Shown one piece after another: positions 53,454 to 61,553 of a stretch of 64,000 bases of DNA; within the stretch, counting starts at the first letter, position 1; every line of letters starts with the position of its first letter. The DNA comes from Sulfuritalea sp. (GTDB lineage: Bacteria; Pseudomonadota; Gammaproteobacteria; Burkholderiales; Rhodocyclaceae). The notes under the pieces were generated by a model. That model ran no database searches, was not told the DNA's origin, and was given only the letters and a program-made list of their open reading frames with translations. The translations under genes were made by a program, and so were the position numbers. The stretch spans positions 1 through 64,000 of the forward strand of contig JADJUP010000016.1 of NCBI GenBank assembly GCA_016716965.1, written 5' to 3'.

Positions 53454-53885
53454 CTAATCAAGGTCTTTCGCGCTCTCAAGATAATGCTCAAGTTCAATTA
53501 CTCGCAACATGGTTGTGCGGTAGTACGCGTGACCTTCGTTCATGGCCTGTAATTGCGCGCCCGCCGGCAAATTCAGGCTCGTGGACAAGTCAACTTCAGC
53601 GTTACGGAATGAAAGCCATCTCGATTGTGATCTCCGAAGAAGTGCTTGGCGGTCCTTCGAGAGTTTCGAAACCAATGAACGGAAGGTTTCATTTAGTCGG
53701 ACATCCATCTTCCGGTAGGCTCGCCACGTGCATTCATTCCATGTCTGATATGCGGACGCACTTGAAATGCACGACTTAAGTTCTGCTTCAATCTCGGTTA
53801 CGGTTGCATCGGCAAATGCGCTGGAACAGGCGAAGATTGTTGCACCGAGCAACAAAGTCACAGTTGTTTTTCGTAGATCAAGCAT
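53454..53885 (-). CDS. LprI-like (DUF1311) exported protein
   Basis: 143 aa from MLDLRKTTVTLLLGATIFAC (53885): signal peptide, possibly lipidated at the Cys although the -2 residue (Phe) is unusual. The rest fits the lysozyme-inhibitor LprI N-terminal family: ELKSCISSASAYQTWNECTW, YRKMDVRLNETFRSLVSKLS, RRSQSRWLSFRNAEVDL. A periplasmic or surface inhibitor role is suggested by family only. Its attC upstream is the one split by the IS element. Confidence 0.75.
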   Translation of the reverse strand: MLDLRKTTVTLLLGATIFACSSAFADATVTEIEAELKSCISSASAYQTWNECTWRAYRKMDVRLNETFRSLVSKLSKDRQALLRRSQSRWLSFRNAEVDLSTSLNLPAGAQLQAMNEGHAYYRTTMLRVIELEHYLESAKDLD

Positions 53886-53920
53886 CCTAAGCGGCGCAAT
53901 GGCCCGCAGAGCTGGTTGCG

Positions 53921-53927
53921 GCATAAC
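53921..53927 (-). repeat. R' box of the split attC site 9
   Basis: Minus strand GTTATGC; its stem and R'' box lie 1.5 kb away at 55417-55495, beyond the inserted IS element. Joining both sides gives CTCTAC + GTTATGC, a normal attC end. Confidence 0.75.
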
Positions 53928-53928
53928 G

Positions 53929-55416
53929 AATGAAAGGGACTTCCCCGTCCCGAGGCTGCGGCGGAAGCCGCAAACGGCAACGAGTGCCAAGATGAGATTT
54001 CGCGATCACATCAAAACCACGAAAGGGGAAGTCCATGAGCATTATCACTGTTGGAATCGATCTGGCCAAGAACGTCTTTGCCGTGCATGGCGTTGATGAT
54101 AACGGCAAGCCCGCATTGGTCAAGCCCAAGGTATCACGCGAGCATCTTCTGCCGCTGATCGCGCAGCTGCCGCCGTGCGTCATCGGCATGGAAGCCTGCT
54201 CCGGCGCGCACCATTGGGCACGACAGTTCCGCCAGCACGGCCACACCGTGAAGCTGATGGCGCCCAAGTTCGTCACGCCCTATCGCATGTCCGGCAAGCG
54301 CGGCAAGAACGACGCGGCCGACGCCGCCGCGATCTGCGAAGCCGTCACGCGGCCGGCCATGCGCTTTGTCCCGGTCAAGGAAGAACACCAGCAGGTGATC
54401 CTGGCGCTGCACCGTACCCGCACTGGCTTCGTCGAGGAGCGGACGGCCACCTACAACCGGCTGCGCGGCCTGATCTCCGAGTTCGGCATCGTCTGTCCGC
54501 AGAAGATCGCCAACCTGCGACGCGCGCTCATGGACCATCTGGAGGATCTGCCCGGCTACGTCAATCAGTGCGTGGGCGACCTCCTGGCCCACGCCGACAG
54601 TCTGGACGCCCGGATTGCCGAGTACGACCGGATCATCGCCAAGGCGGCACGGGATGACGCCCGCAGCAAGCGCCTGATGAGCCTGCCGGGGATCGGCCCC
54701 AATACGGCCAGCGCCATGCTGGCCAGCATCGGCGGCGGCCACGACTTCAAGAACGGTCGCCAGGTGGCGGCCTGGATCGGACTCACGCCCGGACAGTACA
54801 GCAGCGGCGGGACGGCGCGCCTGGGACGGATCACCAAGGCCGGGGACAAGTACCTGCGCAGCCTGCTGGTGATGGGGGCCAAGGCGGTCCTCAGTGGCCT
54901 GGGGGACAAGCAGGATCGGTTCAGTCGATGGGCCAGGAGCCTGGTCGAGCGTCGCGGCTACTGGAAGGCGGTGGTGGCGATCGCCGCGAAGAATGCGCGG
55001 CTGGCCTGGGCGGTGCTGCGGTTCGGCGAGGATTTCCGGCTCAAGGCCGCCGCTGACTGAATGGCTTGAAACGTCAAAGGCGGTCAGCAGGAAGACAGCG
55101 CTGAACGAAAGGAATGCGCCGCAGGAAAGGCGGCAAGGATTCACCGATGCACTGCATGCGTTGATGTGAAGCGGGTTGGACCCGCGCCGGGAGCGCCTGA
55201 TTAGCTCAAGGGGAGACGTTGATACCCGACTAACGATTGAGGCCCCGGCGCGCGTCTTTCATCAGGGTCCGGGCAGGATGCCCAACATGACCGGTTGTAG
55301 TTTCGCAGTCCGCCATCTTCTTCATCGAACCGCGCAGTGGCAATGAAACCTGATCAGGAAATTGAGATGAACTGAAAATCGAAAACCGCTTGCTAAGTTT
55401 GGGGAAGCCCTTGTAG
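53929..55416 (+). mobile_element. IS110 family, IS1111-group element inserted in an attC site
   Basis: About 1.49 kb. Subterminal inverted repeats AAGGGACTTCCCC (from 53934) and, on the complement, AAGGGCTTCCCC (55412-55401), with one-base length difference, as in the IS1111 group, which unlike other IS110 members has such repeats. It encodes one transposase. Insertion separates the R' box from the rest of an attC, the target choice described for the IS1111-attC subgroup. Exact ends are uncertain by a few bases. Confidence 0.85.
54035..55060 (+). CDS. IS110/IS1111-family transposase
   Basis: 341-aa DEDD transposase: IITVGIDLAKNVFAVHGVD (first Asp), IGMEACSGAHHWAR (Glu), GKRGKNDAADAAAI (Asp pair), and C-terminal transposase_20 domain LMSLPGIGPNTASAMLASIG, FKNGRQVAAWIGLTPGQYSS with the catalytic Ser region. 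Full length and uninterrupted, so the element may be active. Oriented against the cassette genes. Confidence 0.95.
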   Translation: MSIITVGIDLAKNVFAVHGVDDNGKPALVKPKVSREHLLPLIAQLPPCVIGMEACSGAHHWARQFRQHGHTVKLMAPKFVTPYRMSGKRGKNDAADAAAICEAVTRPAMRFVPVKEEHQQVILALHRTRTGFVEERTATYNRLRGLISEFGIVCPQKIANLRRALMDHLEDLPGYVNQCVGDLLAHADSLDARIAEYDRIIAKAARDDARSKRLMSLPGIGPNTASAMLASIGGGHDFKNGRQVAAWIGLTPGQYSSGGTARLGRITKAGDKYLRSLLVMGAKAVLSGLGDKQDRFSRWARSLVERRGYWKAVVAIAAKNARLAWAVLRFGEDFRLKAAAD

Positions 55417-55495
55417 TAGAGCTGACCGGCGCTGCGCGGCTTTATCGCGCAGCGTCCAGCGACCGAAGGGAGCGAGGTCGAGCGCCATGTTAGAG
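55417..55495 (-). repeat. Stem and R'' part of split attC site 9
   Basis: Minus strand: R'' CTCTAAC (55495-55489), extra hairpin region CGCTCCCTTCGGTCGC, stem GGACGCTGCGCGATAAAG / CCGCGCAGCGCC, GGTCAGCTCTA, then the IS end. Similar in layout to attC site 3. Confidence 0.8.
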
Positions 55496-55496
55496 G

Positions 55497-55949
55497 TCAT
55501 TGGCCAGGACAGCCATTGGCGGTGCAGTTCAAGAACGATTCGATATGCGTTGTACGCTCAACGGTCCTGTCGCGCATGCAGTCAAGCACCCATTGGCCAT
55601 GCATCGAACCGCCAACGATGACTGATGCCTGATAGTCGCAGTCTAAATCTCGAAATCGAACCCACGCCTTCTGTGCCAAAACAAGAGGTCGTTCTGAAGT
55701 AGTTCCCTTTACTCTTGCGAGTTGATCGCGATATAGCAGATTGAGCCGTTGATCGGCTTTGACGAACTCATATTCTGCACAAGTGCTTATGGACGACTGG
55801 TCTCGATCGCATACCCCTAGCGATAAACGGACTTCGGATTCTGCGCGCGAGGTACGGCGCGCAGTTTCCTTGATTGCCTTGTCGTCCTCGGGGGTCGCAT
55901 AGACGTTCCCAACAACGGCAACCATGAGTAGCAGAAATCGCCGCATCAT
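55497..55949 (-). CDS. LprI-like (DUF1311) exported protein
   Basis: 150 aa with a signal peptide (MMRRFLLLMVAVVGNVYA). The mature part fits the LprI/DUF1311 family: Cys in LGVCDRDQSSISTCAEYEFV, ADQRLNLLYRDQLARVKG, LVLAQKAWVRFRDLDCDYQA, MHGQWVLDCMRDRTVERT. Four or more Cys suggest disulfides. The stop is 1 bp from the attC R'' box. Second member of this family in the array, on the other side of the IS. Confidence 0.82.
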   Translation of the reverse strand: MMRRFLLLMVAVVGNVYATPEDDKAIKETARRTSRAESEVRLSLGVCDRDQSSISTCAEYEFVKADQRLNLLYRDQLARVKGTTSERPLVLAQKAWVRFRDLDCDYQASVIVGGSMHGQWVLDCMRDRTVERTTHIESFLNCTANGCPGQ

Positions 55950-55955
55950 CGAAAC

Positions 55956-56043
55956 CTCTAACGTGGCGATGACCGGCGCTGCGCGGCTTCATCGCGCAGC
56001 GTCCAGAGAGCGAAGCGAACGGAGTCGATCGCAGGGTTAGAGC
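55956..56043 (-). repeat. attC site 10
   Basis: Minus strand: R'' CTCTAAC, hairpin arm CCGTTCGCTTCGC, stem GGACGCTGCGCGATGAAG / CCGCGCAGCGCC, GGTCATCGCCAC, R' GTTAGAG at 55962-55956. Confidence 0.85.
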
Positions 56044-56612
56044 CCTTAGTTGGGGCGGGGTTAACCTCACCCCTTGTCTTTGGAACGTGCCGCCGCGAGC
56101 ACCGCGCGGATGCGATAGCCGCCTTCGCCTGCAACGAGAAGCGAAAATAAATGACTGACCTGGGACAGCGCGGGCAACGTGGCAATGCTGGAAACGCCAC
56201 GACCTCATGCTTAACTTCAAGAAGCTCGGGTCAGGGGGCGCGCCCCACCGGGGCGAGGCCTAACAGTTATTCAGGCGCAGATGCGTCCGGGCTATTGCTA
56301 ATAATACGGACACGGTCGAAATGCCCTTAACGTATTGAATGACGGGGAGATTATCCGATCCCGGTCTCCTTATCAATTAACAATCATACGGACAGCGCTT
56401 GAGCGTCTGCTTTGCAGAGAATTCCCGAGCGGCGGCTCCTAGCCGAGGGCGGAACGATCCTGATATGGCCAACAGCCACAAAGGCCGTGAACTGGACGGC
56501 AACGCCAATGTCGTTGAGTCGCCCGTCAGCGCACGAGTCGGCCAAGTAGATGCAATGCGGTGGCCTTCTGGACATTATTTCCCATCGAGCGGCTCGACCC
56601 TGCGAAAGCTTG
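56044..56612. other. Region without a convincing gene
   Basis: Contains a minus-strand frame (to 56200, MAFPALPRCPRCPRSVIYFR...) that reads into attC site 10 and could be a small cassette gene. It also has a possible degenerate attC at 56209-56260 with stem CGCCCC/GGGGCG, then AT-richer DNA. Nothing recognisable by similarity. Confidence 0.45.
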
Positions 56613-56840
56613 TCTGAGTACTTGGAAGGACTGACCCGGTTGCGCCGCCGACAGAGCCACTGCAAAACGCTGAAAGCGCGGCTGCACAAGGAAATGCAGT
56701 TCAAACGCAAAGTGCCGCCTGGCGCCGAATTGCGCGACATCCAAACCGGAGTCGATCAAAACCTGCGTAAGCGCGGATTACCTGAGCCCTCGGCAGGCTT
56801 GCAAAAAGCCGAAAGCGCGCCAATAATGCGACTTACTTTC
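56613..56840 (+). pseudogene. C-terminal fragment resembling DUF4391 proteins
   Basis: The frame contains YLEGLTRLRRRQSHCKTL, KARLHKEMQFKRKVPPGAEL and RDIQTGVDQ, similar to the coiled-coil C-terminus of DUF4391 proteins (which typically read L-x-K-E-K-Q-F-N-R-x-V-E-L-N). No N-terminal part or start codon is present, so it is a remnant, possibly of a helicase-associated restriction or defence locus. Identification is tentative. Confidence 0.5.
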
Positions 56841-56862
56841 TGTCTTACCTATGGGGATTCCC

Positions 56863-57138
56863 ATGACTACTGCGACCACCACACTTTCCAGCAAGGGCCA
56901 AGTCGTCATCCCGAAAGAAATTCGGGACGAATTGCACTGGGATGCGGGAACGCAGATCGCCCTCGTTTCCAGTGCGTCCGGCGTCACGCTAAGAGCCGTG
57001 CCAAAGAAAACCGGCCGCAAGCTGGCGGACCTGATCGGCCTGCTCAAACATGAGGGAGCGCCCCTGTCCATCGAAGAACTCTGCACGCCGGTGGATTACA
57101 GCGAGGATGGGGAAGCCGCCGGAGGCCGTGGCCCATGA
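56863..57138 (+). CDS. vapB: VapB-like AbrB-fold antitoxin
   Basis: 91-aa swapped-hairpin DNA-binding protein: TTTLSSKGQVVIPKEIRDEL, HWDAGTQIALVSSASGVTLR, then a toxin-binding tail (LADLIGLLKHEGAPLSIEEL). The ATG at 56863 has GGGGA 6-10 bp upstream; the ATG at 56851 lacks one. Overlaps vapC by ATGA, so toxin translation is coupled. Confidence 0.9.
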   Translation: MTTATTTLSSKGQVVIPKEIRDELHWDAGTQIALVSSASGVTLRAVPKKTGRKLADLIGLLKHEGAPLSIEELCTPVDYSEDGEAAGGRGP

Positions 57139-57530
57139 TTGCGCTGGACACCAATATGCTGGTGCGCGCATTGGTCGCCGACCACCCCGACCAGGTCGCG
57201 GTGGTGCGCGAACTGATTGCCGGCGACACCGTGTTCATTTCCCGCACGGTATTGCTGGAAACCGAATGGGTGCTGCGCGCGCGCTACAAGAGAACACCTG
57301 CCGAGCTGCTGGGATTTTTCCGGGCACTGCTGGAAACCGACGACACCGTGATCGAGGCTGCGGAAGAGGTCCGAAATGCGCTCGACTGGTACGAGCATGG
57401 CGCAGATTTCGCCGATGCGCTGCACCTCGCCGCTTGCGGCACTGCCGTCATGCACACCTTCGACCGCAACTTCTGCACGGCAGCGCGCGCCGCAGGCATT
57501 GCTCCGGAGGTGCGGATCTGGGAGGTTTGA
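57135..57530 (+). CDS. vapC: VapC-like PIN-domain toxin
   Basis: 131-aa PIN ribonuclease: acidic residues in MIALDTNMLVRALVADHPD, ISRTVLLETEWVLRARY, FADALHLAACG and TFDRNF give the metal-binding quartet. Cleaves RNA (often tRNA or rRNA loops) unless bound by VapB. Intact. A dispersed-repeat copy lies 2 bp after its stop. Confidence 0.93.
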   Translation: MIALDTNMLVRALVADHPDQVAVVRELIAGDTVFISRTVLLETEWVLRARYKRTPAELLGFFRALLETDDTVIEAAEEVRNALDWYEHGADFADALHLAACGTAVMHTFDRNFCTAARAAGIAPEVRIWEV

Positions 57531-57532
57531 AT

Positions 57533-57556
57533 TGCCGTGCCGTCAGCGCCGACTTT
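57533..57556 (-). repeat. Dispersed 24-bp repeat, copy 10
   Basis: Minus strand AAAGTCGGCGC + TGACGGC + ACGGCA; intergenic, 2 bp after the vapC stop. Confidence 0.85.
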
Positions 57557-57666
57557 TGTCGCGCAAAGAACCACGACCGAAAAATGAAGGCGATGCTCAT
57601 TCACCGCGCGCAAAAAAGCACCTGCCATGAGCGCGTCAAATTTCCGAAGTTGAAAGGATCGTAACT

Positions 57667-58581
57667 ATGGCCGGCGCCAGCCTGCTCGCACTGCTCGACG
57701 ACATTGCCACCATCCTCGATGACGTGGCGCTGATGACCAAGGTCGCGGCGAAGAAGACCGCCGGCGTGCTCGGCGACGACCTCGCGCTGAACGCGCAGCA
57801 GGTGGCCGGCGTGCGCGCCGAGCGAGAGCTGCCGGTGGTGTGGGCGGTAGGCGTCGGTTCGCTGAAGAACAAGCTGATCCTGGTGCCGGCGGCGCTGGCG
57901 ATCAGCGCCCTGCTGCCGGCGGCGATCACGCCGCTCTTGATGCTGGGCGGCCTCTACCTCTGTTTCGAGGGCGTGGAAAAGCTCGCGCACAAATGGCTGC
58001 ATGCGGCCGGGGAAGACGAGGCCCGCCACGTCGAACAACTGGCATTACTGGCTGATCCCGCCATCGACCTGGTGGCGATGGAAAAGGACAAGATCAAGGG
58101 CGCGATACGCACCGACTTCGTGCTCTCGGCCGAGATTATCGTCATTGCCCTGGGCACCGTGGCCGACAAGCCCTTCGCCACGCAGGTTGCGGTGCTGTCT
58201 GGCATCGGACTGCTGATGACCGTCGGCGTCTATGGCCTGGTCGCCGCCATCGTCAAGATGGACGACGCCGGTGCCTGGCTGCTGGAACGCGGCGGCCGCG
58301 TGCAGGCCGCGCTCGGCCGCGCCCTGCTGCTCACGGCGCCGAAGTTGATGAAGGCGCTGACGGTGATCGGCACGGCGGCGATGTTCCTCGTCGGCGGCGG
58401 CATCCTGATGCACGGCCTGCCGGGCAGCCACGACCTTGTCCATGCCGTCGAAGTCGCCGCCGGGCCGCTGGCCCTGGTTGCCACCAGCCTGCTCGACATG
58501 CTGCTCGGCATCGTCGCCGGCGCGCTGGCGCTGGCGGCGATGAAGCTGGTCGAGCGACTGCGCGGCAAGGGCGCGCACTGA
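57667..58581 (+). CDS. DUF808 (YedI-like) inner-membrane protein
   Basis: 304-aa protein of the DUF808 family: N-terminal ASLLALLDDIATILDDVA, TKVAAKKTAGVLGDDLALNA, ERELPVVWAVGVGSLKNKL, then about six membrane helices. Broadly conserved, function unknown. GAAAGG ribosome site. Convergent with the methyltransferase gene (10 bp between stops). Confidence 0.9.
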   Translation: MAGASLLALLDDIATILDDVALMTKVAAKKTAGVLGDDLALNAQQVAGVRAERELPVVWAVGVGSLKNKLILVPAALAISALLPAAITPLLMLGGLYLCFEGVEKLAHKWLHAAGEDEARHVEQLALLADPAIDLVAMEKDKIKGAIRTDFVLSAEIIVIALGTVADKPFATQVAVLSGIGLLMTVGVYGLVAAIVKMDDAGAWLLERGGRVQAALGRALLLTAPKLMKALTVIGTAAMFLVGGGILMHGLPGSHDLVHAVEVAAGPLALVATSLLDMLLGIVAGALALAAMKLVERLRGKGAH

Positions 58582-58591
58582 GCGCGCGGCG

Positions 58592-59734
58592 TCAGGCGCG
58601 CTTGCGGCCCCGGACCACGAACAGCGGATCGGAAAACTCCCGCGCTGCGATGTAGCGGTCGTCGGCAGGACGCGCCGCGCCGCGCAGCGACTCGGTATGC
58701 AACTCGTCGAAGGCGGCTTCGTGGAACAGGCTCAGCACCAGTCCCATGCGTTCGAAGTCGTGCAGGCGGGACCAGACCGCGATCGCCTTGGTCGGGAACC
58801 AGCGATCGGAAAACGCCACGCAGAAGTGGCCGCCCGGCTTCAGCACGCGTCGCACTTCGGCCAGCACCTCGGCGGGGCGCACCAGGTACTCGATCGCCGC
58901 GGTGTTGAGCACGGCATCGAAGCTGGCATCCGGCCAGGGCAGGACGGGGCAGGCGTTGAGGTCCTGCACCACGCGTTCGGCGAGGCGCGGGTTGGCGGCG
59001 AGTTCCTCGGGATTCATGCCGAGTCCCGCCAGCGTGAGCCCGTGCAGGTCCTGCGGCAGGTGGCTGTCGATGCTGGCCATCAGGTCGAGCACGCGCATGC
59101 CGGGCCGCAGCAGGCGGCCGTAAATCGCGGCGAGTTCTCCGCGGCAACGCGCGTCGAGGTGCTGCGTCAGGCGTGGTCGGGCATGGAAGGCGACGTCCGC
59201 TTCCTCGTCCGCGCGGTTCAGCGCGCCGGGTGCGAAATAGCAGTCGCGCGCATTGGCCGGCAGGCGTTGCAGGCCGGGTCCGCAAAAAAGTTCGGCGAGG
59301 CGCAGCGCGGGCGCTGCCGGCTCGGTCGAGGGCGCGAGCACCATGCGTACCGGCGCTGCCGCCAGCGGATGGTTGGGGTCGACGCGCAGCCTGCCGTCGC
59401 CGCCATCTTCCACCAGCCGCACCGGACGCGGGTCGCGCGGCGCGCCGAGTGCGGCGCCGAACATGCCGCAGGGATAATGGCGACCGGCCACCAGGTCGAG
59501 CGGCAGGCGCAGGCCGGAGCGGGCCACCTCGACCACCGCCAGCCCGCGCGGCTGGCACCAGGGCGCTGCGTCGAGTGCGGCTTCGGCGCCTTGGCGCGCG
59601 GCCTCGCCCGCCGCCAGCCAGCGGCCGTCGCCGTGCAGCGCGGCCGGCCGCACCAGCATGCGATCGACATGGGTGGCATGTTCGCTGTGCCATTCGAGGC
59701 GGGCTTCGAAGGCGACGACGGCGGATTCGTTCAT
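58592..59734 (-). CDS. SlyD/FKBP-like domain fused to a methyltransferase
   Basis: 380 aa. The N-terminal 155 residues resemble a SlyD-type FKBP: AALDAAPWCQPRGLAVVEVA, then RLRVDPNHPLAAAPVRMVL, which echoes the V-D-x-N-H-P-L-A motif. The C-terminal part is a class I SAM methyltransferase: MRVLDLMASIDSHLP (degenerate motif I, lacking the Gly-rich loop), VLPWPDASFDAVLNTAAIEYL, EVRRVLKPGGHFCVAF. First gene downstream of the lipid cluster, on the same strand. Substrate unknown. Confidence 0.78.
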   Translation of the reverse strand: MNESAVVAFEARLEWHSEHATHVDRMLVRPAALHGDGRWLAAGEAARQGAEAALDAAPWCQPRGLAVVEVARSGLRLPLDLVAGRHYPCGMFGAALGAPRDPRPVRLVEDGGDGRLRVDPNHPLAAAPVRMVLAPSTEPAAPALRLAELFCGPGLQRLPANARDCYFAPGALNRADEEADVAFHARPRLTQHLDARCRGELAAIYGRLLRPGMRVLDLMASIDSHLPQDLHGLTLAGLGMNPEELAANPRLAERVVQDLNACPVLPWPDASFDAVLNTAAIEYLVRPAEVLAEVRRVLKPGGHFCVAFSDRWFPTKAIAVWSRLHDFERMGLVLSLFHEAAFDELHTESLRGAARPADDRYIAAREFSDPLFVVRGRKRA

Positions 59735-59749
59735 CGCCCGCCACCCCCG

Positions 59750-59773
59750 AAAGTCGGCGCCCGCGACACGGCG
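59750..59773 (+). repeat. Dispersed 24-bp repeat, copy 11
   Basis: AAAGTCGGCGC + CCGCGAC + ACGGCG; intergenic between the methyltransferase and the SnoaL-like gene. Confidence 0.85.
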
Positions 59774-59797
59774 CGACGGGGCATGCCGCGCCGCATC

Positions 59798-60229
59798 TCA
59801 GGCGCGTCCCATGCGCTGCAGGCCGCGCATCAGCGCGCCCAGCACCGGCAGCCTGGCATACAGCTCTTCGGCGGCATCCCAGTAGTCGCGGTGCATTGCC
59901 ACCTTGCCGGCGGCGTCGAAGCGCAGGTGGCTGCTGCCGCGTATGCGGAACGGCTGCGGCCGCCGTCCGCGGCGCAGGAAATGGAATTCCCACAGCAGCA
60001 TCATGCCGCCCTCGTCACCCTCGCCGCTGAAGCGGCCGGTGACGACGAAGCGCGGCGCCTCGACCTGGACGAACATGTGTTCGAAGATGCGGGTGATCGC
60101 GGCGATGCCGCGTACCTCGTTGAAGGGGTCCTTGAATTCGGCATCGGCGGCATAGAAATCACCCAGCCGCTTCACGCTCTGCGGACTCAGGGTTTCGAAC
60201 CAGTCGATGAGGGCTTGCGGGTCGTTCAT
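59798..60229 (-). CDS. SnoaL/NTF2-like protein
   Basis: 143 aa from MNDPQALIDWFETL. NTF2-like fold pattern: LGDFYAADAEFKDPFNEVRG, ITRIFEHMFVQVE, WEFHFLRRGRRPQPFRIRG, HLRFDAAGKVAMHRDYWDAA. Similar proteins are regularly found beside CFA-synthase-like, SDR and DUF3833 genes in proteobacteria. Enzyme or binding role unknown. 5 bp after the SDR stop. Confidence 0.85.
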   Translation of the reverse strand: MNDPQALIDWFETLSPQSVKRLGDFYAADAEFKDPFNEVRGIAAITRIFEHMFVQVEAPRFVVTGRFSGEGDEGGMMLLWEFHFLRRGRRPQPFRIRGSSHLRFDAAGKVAMHRDYWDAAEELYARLPVLGALMRGLQRMGRA

Positions 60230-60234
60230 GGCGG

Positions 60235-61002
60235 TCACAGTCGGGTGAAGCGGCGCACCAGCGCGAAGTAGAGGCCGTAGGGCAGCAGGCGCAACAGTTT
60301 CAGCCAGTGCGTGAAGCGGCGCGGAAAGTGTATTTCGAAATCGCCGCGGGCGAAGCCGGCGATGATTTCTTCCGCCGCCTGTTGCGGGCTGATCAGCGCC
60401 GGCATCTGGAAATCGTTGGCGGCGGTCATCGGCGTCGCGACGAAGCCGGGGTTGATGACATAGACCGACAGGCCGCGCGGAGCGAGATCGAGGTACAGGG
60501 TTTCGGCGAAGTTGATCAGTGCCGCCTTGGTCGGGCCGTAGGCCGCCGCCTTCGGCAGGCCGCGATAGCCGGCCACGCTGGAGACGAAGGCCAGGGCGCC
60601 ATTGCCCTGCTGCAGCAGGCGCGGGATCAGCACGGCTGAGGCCGCCATCGGCGCGCGCAGGTTGATCGCCAGCAGCCGGTCGATGTCGTTTGGATCAAGC
60701 TGCCAGGCGCGCATCGGCGCATAGGCGCCGGCGCAAAACAGCACCAGGTCGATGCCGCCCCAGGCCTTGAACAGATCGTCGGCGGCAGCGGCGAAGGCGG
60801 CGTCGTCGTTGAAATCGAAGGCCAGCACGCGCGCTTCCTCGCGGTCGCCAGCCAGGGTGTGCAAGGCCTCGGACCGCCGCGCCGAAACGGCGACAAGGGC
60901 GCCGCGCTGCCACAGCGCCGTCGCCAGTGCCGCACCGATCCCCGACGAAGCACCGATGATCCAGACGCGCTGCGCCGTCCAGTCGCGGACGGGCTTGTTC
61001 AT
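60235..61002 (-). CDS. Short-chain dehydrogenase/reductase
   Basis: 255-aa classical SDR: cofactor loop VWIIGASSGIGAALATAL, LVLFCAGAYAP, catalytic Ser in AFVSSVAGYRG and Y-x3-K in KAAAYGPTKAALINFAETL, then YVINPGFVATPMTA. The Arg following the second beta strand (VSARRSEAL) suggests NADP(H) preference. ATG overlaps the DUF3833 stop (4 nt). Probably acts on a lipid or keto intermediate made by the cluster. Confidence 0.92.
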   Translation of the reverse strand: MNKPVRDWTAQRVWIIGASSGIGAALATALWQRGALVAVSARRSEALHTLAGDREEARVLAFDFNDDAAFAAAADDLFKAWGGIDLVLFCAGAYAPMRAWQLDPNDIDRLLAINLRAPMAASAVLIPRLLQQGNGALAFVSSVAGYRGLPKAAAYGPTKAALINFAETLYLDLAPRGLSVYVINPGFVATPMTAANDFQMPALISPQQAAEEIIAGFARGDFEIHFPRRFTHWLKLLRLLPYGLYFALVRRFTRL

Positions 61003-61553
61003 GGTGTCCTGCGCTTGAGCGAAAGCGTGACTTCGCCCAAGGCGAAACCGTACTTGCTCATCAGCGAACGGTTGAGCATGACCTGGTCGTCGACCAGGAA
61101 CATCCAGTCGTCGAAGTCGACGTGGATGACCTTGCCGTCCACCGGCAACGCCAGCACGTAGCGCCAGCGCAGCGCATTGCCGGCGGTCACGCCCAGCGCC
61201 TCGCCGACCACGTCGCCGGCGGTGCCGATGAAGCGTCCGCCGCCGGTGTCGCGCAGGGTCCACACGCGGCGCGGCGGGTTGCCGCCCTGTTCGCCATCGG
61301 ACCAGGTGAAGCGCTCGTCGAGCGTGCCGGTGTCGCCCTGCCACTTCGCTTCGATGACGACGTGGAAACGCTTGATCACCTTGCCCGAGCGGTCCTGGAA
61401 CATGCCCCAGCCGTCCACCGTGCCGGAGAAGAATTTGCGCATATCGAGTTGCGGCGTTTCGGCGCGGTACTGCTCGACGTCGATGCCGGCGCAGCCGCCG
61501 AGGACGAGCGCCGTGAGCAGGGCGGCGACGAACCCGCGAATGGATCGGATCAT
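60999..61553 (-). CDS. DUF3833 lipoprotein
   Basis: 184-aa lipoprotein: signal peptide with lipobox L-G-G-C (GFVAALLTALVLGGCAGID), then FFSGTVDGWGMFQDRSGKVI, RFHVVIEAKWQGDTGTLDERF, ALRWRYVLALPVDGKVIHV. Typical DUF3833 member, beta-rich and envelope-located. Its ATG overlaps the MFS stop (ATGA). Confidence 0.9.
   Translation of the reverse strand: MIRSIRGFVAALLTALVLGGCAGIDVEQYRAETPQLDMRKFFSGTVDGWGMFQDRSGKVIKRFHVVIEAKWQGDTGTLDERFTWSDGEQGGNPPRRVWTLRDTGGGRFIGTAGDVVGEALGVTAGNALRWRYVLALPVDGKVIHVDFDDWMFLVDDQVMLNRSLMSKYGFALGEVTLSLKRRTP

Larger units (their letters stand above)
52629..56043 (-). mobile_element. Integron cassette array without integrase (CALIN 2)
   Basis: Four attC sites in the same minus-strand orientation as CALIN 1, with nearly the same stem (GGACGCTGCGCGAT...GCCGCGCAGCGTCC). 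They separate three small genes for membrane or exported proteins. One attC is split by an IS110/IS1111-type element. No integrase is present. A fifth possible site is at 56209-56260 (R' GTTAAGC, R'' GAATAAC), less convincing. Confidence 0.82.

Noticed and set aside
56384..56740. Minus-strand frame of 118 codons.
   Set aside because: It is antisense to the better-supported DUF4391-like fragment and has no start signal or recognisable motif.
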